Of a stretch of DNA of 64,000 nucleotides, positions 39,554 to 48,500 are shown piece by piece. How positions within the stretch are numbered: the first letter of the stretch is position 1; every line of letters begins with the position of its first letter. The stretch is from assembly GCA_022510805.1 (NCBI GenBank), contig JAFLSS010000004.1:1-64000 (forward strand), given 5' to 3'. The stretch is from Akkermansiaceae bacterium (GTDB taxonomy: Bacteria; Verrucomicrobiota; Verrucomicrobiia; Verrucomicrobiales; Akkermansiaceae). The notes beneath the pieces are model-generated. The model did no database searches. It saw only the letters and a program-made list of their open reading frames with translations, and was not told the origin of the DNA. A program made the position numbers and the translations under genes.

Positions 39554-42500
39554 TTAGAAGCTGAATCTGTAACCCGCTGTGGCGTTGAGGCCGGTGTAGC
39601 CGCTGCGGACCTCGAGCGAGGTGTCCACGAACACGCTGCCGCTGGAAGCGCCGAGCGGAACAGTGAGGCCGGCGCCGAGCTCCACACCCACGGCGCCCAC
39701 TCTGGCGCTCTCCACCTCAGCCTGCACGTTGGCGCCATTCACCAGGGCGTTGGTGGCGGTGCCGGAGCGGTCGCCCGCGTCCAGTTTCACGAGGGCGCGC
39801 GCTTCGAGGATGGAGGTGCGGTTGTAGGCGTTTTCACCCACGATGGCCTGAGCCCGAGCGCCCAAGCCGAAGGTGACCACATCGTGCGAGATGTCGCCCA
39901 CGCGCAGGCCGGCATCACTGCCGGACTCCGTGTAGCCCGAGATGGTGGCGTGTGTGATCTGGGTGTTGAAGACCGTCTGCAGGATGAAGGTGCCCTCCGT
40001 GTTCATGACGTGGGCATAGCCTACTTCATACAGGGCGCCCAGGGCGAAGCCGCTGGTGTTGCCGAGGGTCTTGTAGCTGCCCAGGGCGTGGTCGACGGTG
40101 CGGTTGAGGGTGACATCTGCCACGCCGCCGGACACGATGAACGTGTGCAGCCAAGCGCCGCTGGCATGGCGGGCAAAGGCGGTCAGGTAGGTGGTGTCCA
40201 GGTTGCCCGTGGCGCGGTCTGCCGCCTCGGGTTTGAGGTCACCATACATGGCCGAGATCGCGAGCCCGATGGTCGTGTTGCGGTCCCAATCCGTGTCGAT
40301 GCCCACCGTGCCGCCCCAGCTGGAGAGGGAGTAACCGGGGGCCAGGCTGTTCGCCTTGGTCTTGAAGTTGCTGCCCTCGGCGTTGATCCACATGTGGTAG
40401 ATCTGCTCGGAGCTGTCGTACACCTCATATGAGGGTTCGGCCGCCATGGTGGTGGTGCGGTTGCGGATGGTGCCCAGCTGGCGCTGAATATCATGCGCCA
40501 GGGCGCTGCCCAGCACGCTCACAGAGGCGCCTGCGCCGGCCGCGAGGGTGCGGCTCATGGCGGCCTCATCTCCGCTGTAGTAGAGGGCTGCCAGGGCGCT
40601 GGTGACTTTGTAGAGGTCAGAGTTTTCATCCTCGGACATGCGGTCCCAGGCGGCGGATTCCGGGCTGCTGGCTGCCCAGAAGAGGGTGGCGCCGGCGCGG
40701 GCGTTCTTCTCCATGTTGGGCAGTTCGAAGCGGTTTTCGGTGATTTCGCGCACTTGGAGTTGCAGTTTTTCCTGGCGGATGCGCAGATCTGCCGCTTCAT
40801 AGTGGAGGAAGGGCACGCCCTGCAGGGTGATATCCAGGCTGTGCAGCGCTTTATCATTGGCTGACTTGCCAACCTGCGCCAGGGTGACCCAGCCGTCATT
40901 TTCGATGAGCTGGCCGCGCCCGGTGGATTCGATGACAAACTCTGCCGGGCTTTCCACGGTGAACGAGTCGGCCTTGAAGATGCTGCCGGCGTAGTCGGTG
41001 TCGAGCCGGTAGGTAGTCTTGGAGCCGGCCGCGAGCGTGATGTCCTGGAAGTAGGTGTAGCTGCGGTTGCCGGACACGTCGATGGTCAGGTCACCGCTGT
41101 TGACCAGGCTCCAAGCGGCGCTCACGCTCGTGGTCACATTGTCCAGGATCAGCCGGCCCTTGGCAGCCACATTCAGCGTGCCGCCGCCCATGCCCATGCC
41201 CATGCCATCCCCGGCGAGCTCGCCGGAGAAGGGCTCGCCATTGGAGCCGGTGATGGTGAGCACGCTGCTTTCATAGCCGCGCAGGGTGCCCTTGCCGCTG
41301 AAGCTGTTCACGCTGTTTTGGGTGGAGTTGCGCAGGTCGAGCAAGCTGTCGGAGGCGAGCTTCAGGTGCACATTGTCCAGTTGCTGAGAGTTCGGCCCGC
41401 CGGTGAGGGTGAGCTGGGCATCCTGCCCCACGGTCAGCACACCTGTGCCATCTCCGCCGGTGAAGCGGGTGGTGCGCAGCTCATTGGAGCCTTCAGTGAG
41501 CACGAGCTCAGCCTCTTTGGTGAGGATGATGTGGTTATCCGTGCCGGAGTAGGCAGCGCTGCTGCTCTCGGTGATGGTGGTGATGCTGGTCTTGGTGCCG
41601 TTGGTCAGGGTGAGGCCGCGTTTTTCATCGGCAGCCGCCGGGGTGGTGTAGTTGAACACCAGCGCGTTGATGCTGTTGTCCGAGCCGCCCTGCAGCACGA
41701 TGCTGCCCTCTGCCAGCACCACATCGCCGGAGGCTTTCAGACCGCCCTGGCCGGTTTCAGCACTGCCGATGCTCAGCGTGCCGCTGCCCATCTTGCGGAT
41801 GTCGACCCCCGGATCGGAGGTGATGGTGCCCTTGAAGGTGGTGTCCATGCCATTGGCCTCAGCGGGGTCAAGGCCGGTGTCCATGTGGTTGTCCAGGATC
41901 ACAGTCACGCGGTCCATCTCGGGGTAGTCGCTGCCGTTGTGCAGGCCGAGGGAGGAGTTTTCGAGGCCGACGAGGTTGTGGATGACGCCGCCGCCGAGCT
42001 GCTGCTCGTTGGCAGTGGCGCCATTTTCAGCCGTGGCGGCACCGGTGAGGGTGAGGTCCAGCGAGTTGTTCTTGCCCACCACAGTGGCGCGGAATTGATC
42101 CAGCTGGCCGTAGCCGCTGTCAAAGGCGCCCACGGTGTCCTTGAATTCGGGGTGTGACTCGTCCACGATGTACACATCCGTGATCTTGCCGCCCAGGCGG
42201 ATGCTGCCGCCCTCCACGCCTTCGATTTGCAGGCCCACATAGAGGAGCAGGCGCAGGTAGCTGCCGCTGCTGTACACGATGTCGTTCCACATGCTGTCAT
42301 TGAGCGTCAGGTTGCCGCCTTGCAGCACGTAGAGGTAGCTCGGGTCAGTGCCGTCGATGCTGCGGTCCGTGAGCAGCTTGAAGAAGCCCTCCTCAGAGAA
42401 GTCCAGCACGAAGCTCGGGTCTGCCGGGTCACCGAGATCCCGCACCACCACATTGCCGCCCACGGTCTGAATCATGGCGGAGTTGCCGCTGCCGGCGGTG

Positions 42501-45500
42501 GCGGTGGAGCCCATGTTTTTCTCGCCGAAGCGCATGGTGAGGTGGGTGTTCTTGCCGCCCACGGTGATATTGCCCGCCACGTTGGTGAGTTGGCTGTGGG
42601 CTTCCAGGTAGATGTTGTCAAACATGCTGCCCTGGGTGCGGCCGGCATCCACGAGGGTGCCCTGCAGCTCGCCGTTCGCATCCAGCCATGTGCGGGTTTG
42701 CACGTTGAGGTGGGCGCTTCCCTTGGCGGTGATGGCGCTGCCGAGCGTGCCGGCTGTGAGCACGAAGTCGCCATCGCCGCGGAGTTCACGGCCTTGCCAC
42801 AGGCCGTTCATGACTTCGCCGTTGAGGTTCACATAACCCAGGCGGATGCCGGCGGCGCCTGCATGAGTGATGAGGGCGCCGGTGGCCTGTTTGTCGCCGG
42901 TGAGGATGAGCTCTCCCGCGCCCTGGTTTTCCAGGGAGGTCTGGCTGCCCCACTCGTCATTGCCCACGCTGCCTGCCAGTACGACTTGGCTCGCGTAGTC
43001 GAAGATGAAGAGGCCATCACCCGCGAGGGTGGTGTTGACCACGGCTTCGGTCACATAGCCCGTGGCGGGGTCTGTGGTGTGGGTGCCCACCTGGTCCCCG
43101 CGCAGGGTCCAGGATGAGGTCACGCTGCCGGTGCCGCGGTTGCCCATGGCAACGAGGGTGCCCGTGAAGCCGGAGATATCATTGCTCTCGATGGTGTGGT
43201 GGAAGTACTTGTTGCTGCCGGCGGCTTCTGCTGCCACCAGGGTGCCTTCGCCCACCAGTTTGTCGGTCTTGAGGGTGATGCCGGCGTTGGTTTCCAGCGT
43301 GGTGCGCGCGGCATCATAGCCGCCCAGGTAGTTCACGTGCTCCACTTCCACCGAGGCGGTGGTGATGGTGGAGGAGGCGTCATCTGCCAGGATGAGGTGG
43401 CGGCCGGCGAGCCAGAGGTTGGTGTTCTTGCCACCCAGGGCTTCTGCCGAGGCGGCGTACACGGTGTTCACCACGTCCTTGGCGCCGCTGCCCACGAGCC
43501 GGATGCTGCCGCTAAAGCCGCTGTTGTTCGCGTACAGGAGGTAGGGTGCATTGGTGGCGGCGGTGAAGGTGAGGCCGCTGTTGTCCTCGGTGCCGATCTG
43601 GGCGGTGCCGCCCGCGCGGTTGATGTCGGTGAAGGGGCTGTTGATGCGCATCACGGCATTGGTGCCCTGAAGGCTGAAGCCCACCGTGGCGCCCTCACCC
43701 ACATGGATGTTGGGCATGTCCAGCGTGGTGAGGCTGCCCTCTGCCGCGTGCAGCGCGTAGAGGAGGGTGCCATCTGTGGCTTTGATGCTGCCGCTGATCA
43801 CAGGGGCGGCTTCTGTTTCCTGCCACTCGACAAGCAGGGTGCCGCTGCCGGATTTCTCCAGGCCGGTCTCGAGCGCGAGCTTCACGCCGGAGTTGTTCGC
43901 GCGGGTGGCATCTGCCGTGCCCCAGCGGGCGTAGCTGCCCTCTGCCACCTCTGCGATCTCTGCCGCGGTGGCGAGGCCGAGCTGATCTGCCGTCGGGTCG
44001 CCCACGCGGATCCTGACGATGGCGGGCTTGTTGCTGCTGTCCTTGCTGGTTTCAGCATCCACGAGGGAGCTCAGGTCGCTCCGCACGATGACTTCTTCTG
44101 TATCTGCCGTGACGGAGTAGCCGAGCACGCCGCCCTGGAAGGCGATCTTGGTGGCGGTGGCGGCCTCGGTGATGAGGGCTTCTTCATGCGCGAGCATGAG
44201 GGTGCCGCCGTCCTTGAGCTGCACGGTATCCAGGCGTGTGTTGGCGAGCTGTAGGGTGAGCTCGGCTTCATAGCCCGCTTTGCCGCCCACGGCGAGGATG
44301 CCGCTCAGGTTCAGGCCGCCGGTGGTGGCATCTTTTTGCACGAAGGTGTAGGTGCCGCCCTCCACATACACATTGCTCGGGGTGAGCGTGCCGTCCAGCT
44401 GCACCACGCCGCCGTTGGCATCTGCCCCGGAGGCGGTGAAGTACACATCGCTCCCATTGGGGGAGTCGGTGTTGGTGGTGTTCCAGTTGGAGGAGTCGTC
44501 GGACCAGATGCCGTCTTCGGCGGTGTCATCTGTGCCGCCCCAGATCCACTTCTCTGAGGCCGTTTCGTGCACGCGCAGGTAGAGCTTGTTCTCACGCACC
44601 AGCAGCTCGAGCTCCAGGGTGGGATCTGTCAGGTGCTCCTTGCTGAAGGCATCCACCTCTGCATCCGAGAAGGCGAACATGTCGCGGGTGATGTCATCTG
44701 CCAGGCCGCTGGCCAGGTAGTAAGAGCCCAGCTGCAGCTGCTCGTCTTTCCCCATGATGAGCTCCAGGCCGATGCCGCCTGCCGCCGCGGTCAGTTGGCA
44801 ATCTGTGCCGGCTTGCAGGTAGGCCAGGGAGGAGTTGTTGGCTTTGCGGCCGGAGAGGTTGAAGGCAAGGCCGCCCTCAAGGCTTTGGGACTTGCCCAGC
44901 ACCAGCTCACCCGCCTGCACCACGATCTTGCCGGTGTAGGCGCCGCCGGTGTTGTCCTTGAGGCCGTTGGCGATGCTCAGCAGGCCGCCGCCTGTCTTGG
45001 TGAAGGTGTCGCCGAGCACTTCCAGCCCCGTGGCGGAGGCGATGTTGGCCGCGCCCACTTCTGTGTTCACCTCCACTTCGTTGAAGTGCGTGTAGTTCAC
45101 CTGCTCATTGGCTGCGGCGTTGGCGCTGAGGATATTCAGGCGTGCGCGGTCCACAGAGGCTGTGGTGTCGCCGCCCTCGTAGCCGCCGGAGATGGTGAGC
45201 ACAGTATTCCCCTCGGGGGAGAAGACGATGTCATCCGTGAGCACCACTTCCGTCTCCGCGGTGTGTGCGGTCACGCCATCCTCCAGCTTGCCGGCGGCGT
45301 ATACATGGCCGCTCAGGGTGCCGCTGTAGAGGAGGACGCTGATGCTGCCCTGCTGATTGGTGGTGGTATCTCCCGCCGCCATGTAGCTGCCGCCATACAC
45401 ATTGCCCGTGATGGTGGGGGTGGCGGTGGTGGTGTCGCCCTCTGCCAAGAGGGTGCCGATGATGACGGAGGAGGTGGCTTGCTCTGCCTGTGCGGCGTCG

Positions 45501-48500
45501 GCATGCGCGCTGCCCTGCAGGTAGTGGCCGCCGAAGATGCTGCCTGAGACCTGTGCCGCCCCGACGATGCTCACGGACGTGGTGCCCGCATGGGCGGTGG
45601 AGTCGGCGCTGTTGGCTGCGGCATAGTGGCCGCCCACGAGGGTGCCGCTCACGCTGCCGCCGGTGATTTCGAGGCTGCTGCCGGCTGCCGTGAGGCTCAG
45701 CCCGCTGCCGGCCAGGTAGCCGCCGCCGGCGAATACGGCGTCCGCGCCGCCCACGGTGGCCTCCGTCAGGGTGACCCGGCTGGACCCGGTGAGCTCTGCC
45801 GAGCCGCCGGAGCCTGCCAGGTAGCTACCGCCGGCCACCACGCCGCCGGTCAGCGAGACATCGGCGCCGGTGAGGCTCACGCTGCTTTCGGTGGCGGAGG
45901 CGTGGCCGCCATCGGCGAAGTCGAGCTTGTCACCGCCGATGATCAGCACCTCCTCACCAAAGCTGCCGCCGGTGATATCCACCTGCGAGCCGCCGGTGCG
46001 TGTGAGCTCGCCGCTGAAAGACTCTGCCAGGCTGCCGCCCACAAGATCACAGCTGTAGCTGCCGCCGCGCACACTCACCAAGCTGTTGCCCCGGTGGGTG
46101 ATGCTGCCGGCGCTGCCTGTGGTGTAGGAGCCGCCTGCCACTCCGGCGCGGAAGTCACCGCTGCGCAGCTCCACAGAGCTGCCGCCGGTGAAGGTGGCCG
46201 AGCGTCCGGCCGCGGCATTCTCCAGCCAGAAACCACCCGCCACGAGCCCCGTGTAGGTGCCGCCCGCGAGGGTGATGACCGTATCCCCCATAAACTCGCT
46301 GGTGCCGGTGTCGCCCGCCACGCTCTGCACCCGGCTGGCGCCTGCCACTCCGCCGGAGAAGACAATGTCATTGCCCGCGGTGACGCGGATCCACGCATGC
46401 CCTTCCTCAAAGGAGTCACGGCGCGAGGTGCTGCTGCCCGAGGCCGCCACATAGTTGCCGCCCACCAGCGCCTTGGCGAACTCCCGGTTCGCATCCGGCA
46501 GGGGGGTGCCGGAGTCAGGGTCCATCCCGTAGTCGCTGAGGTTGATGATGATTTCGCTGTTGCCGCGGAAGATGGCCGCGCCGCTCTGCTGCGCGAGCTC
46601 AGTGTGCACCCAGGCATTACCGCCCACAATGGCGGTGAAAGCCGCGCCACGCGAGCTCCCGCCGATGGAGATGCCCGGCAGCGTGGCCGGGGCGGCCACA
46701 TTGCCCAGGGCGCAGTAGATGAAGATGCTGGAGTCACCCTCAAAATTGTAGTAGCCGGAGGCGCTGGCATGGCCTGTCAGCGCGCTGCCGCCCACAATAC
46801 TGCCCGGCAGCTCACCCCCCATGAAGGAGATGTAGGTGTTGCCGCGGAAGGAGAGGCTGCCGTTGGTCACATGGTTGGCACCCACGATGTAGTCCACCCG
46901 GCCGTCCTCGACCTGCAGGTGCGTGTTGCCCAGGAAGCCGCCCTCTCCCGCCGCGTGGCTCACGCCGGAGGAGGCGCCGACCAGCAGGTGGTAGTGCGTG
47001 TCCGCATCGGCGGGGTTCATGTAGATGTAGCTCTCACGCGCCACCCAGGTGGGGGCATCGGTGCCGGTGTACAGCTGCCCGCCGAGCACGGCTGCGTTCT
47101 CCCCGCCGCCGCCCGTGAGCTGGATAAGCGTGCGCGCGCCGCCCTTGTCATACGCTGAGTTGACCAGCGCCAGCGCATTGGCGTCAAACCCGCCATTCTT
47201 GGACAGAGTCTCGTCATAGCTGTAGTAATCCAGCTCATCCATCTTCGGCCCCTGGCTGTATTCCTTGGAGCCCCAGTTGGAGTCCCACGGCAGGTTCGAG
47301 TCCGTGAGGGAGCGCGTGAGCACTAGGTACAGCTCATTATCGCGCCATTGGAGTGTCCAATCGCGCGCGCCGAGCTGCCCGCCATCTATGGAGAGCAGGC
47401 TCTTGAGGCGCGCCACATTGTCCTTGGTGCCCGTGCCCACGATGCCCAGGTAGTAGCCATCTTGCAGCGCCTGCGCTGCGATCTCGTCCACATTCAGCGC
47501 GAGGTGCAGGCTCTGCTCAAGGATCTGGCTCACATCGAGCGTCAGGTATGAGTCATCATTCGTGTAATACAGCGTGGCCGCGCCGCTGAGCGCCAGGCCG
47601 GAGAAGTCATCCAACCCGCCGGCGCCGATGCCCAGATCACCGTTGTATTTCATGTACAGGGTGCCGCCGTTGGTGATGGTGAGGCGGTTGAGGAGGAAGC
47701 TGCCGCCGCCGCGCTTGCGGAAGTTATCACTCGCGGCGCCGGCTCCCAGCACTTCCATGCTGCCGCTCATGCCTGTGCTCTGCGAGATCTCGCGGATAAA
47801 GACGCCATACGTGGTGCGCAGGCCGATGGGGGTGCCCTCCTCGCCCACGGCGCCGGTGATCAAGCCGTTGTAGTCGTAGATCTTATCGACGGTGAAGCGC
47901 TGGTAGTGGTTGACTGTTGTGCCGGTGATGGCGGAGATATCCAGATTCCCGTCGCCGGTGAGATTCGTGAAGCCCAGCACTTGGCCGCCCGTGGCCGCGG
48001 CGGACCAGTTGATGTGGTCGGTGGTGTCCTTGCCGTTCACAGTGAGGGTGCCCAGCGTGAGGGCGATCGTGTTGGCGCCGCTCCCCGTCAGGGCGATGGT
48101 GCTGCCTCCCCCTATGCTCACATGCGTGCCGGAGCCGGTCCATGAGCCCACCATCCCCAGATTCAGCGTGCTGGCGCCCTCCAGCGTCAGGTCATTGGTG
48201 GTCAGGCGGCCGTTGACTGTGAGCACGCTGGCATCTGCCAGGCTCACGGCGCCGGTGCGGTTCACCAGCTCCCCATTCACCACCATTTGGGCGCTGTTGA
48301 TCATGCGCAAATCTCCCGCCACGGTGAGGGCGTTGTCCCCGCCGCCTGCCTTGCCCACGGTCACATGCCCGGCGTCCACGGTCATCTGCCCGTGCACAGA
48401 GTTTGCCGCGCCATTCGCGCTCAGTGTGCCTTCTTGCACGCTGAGGTCCAGCGTGGAGAGGGCTCCGGTGACACTCAGCTTGCTCCCCGCGCCGGTGATG

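Noticed and set aside
45590-47158. 522-aa plus-strand ORF inside the autotransporter (and several similar ones between 41 and 49 kb)
   Set aside because: Antisense of a repetitive Gly/Ser/Thr-rich passenger gives long biased frames; not genes.
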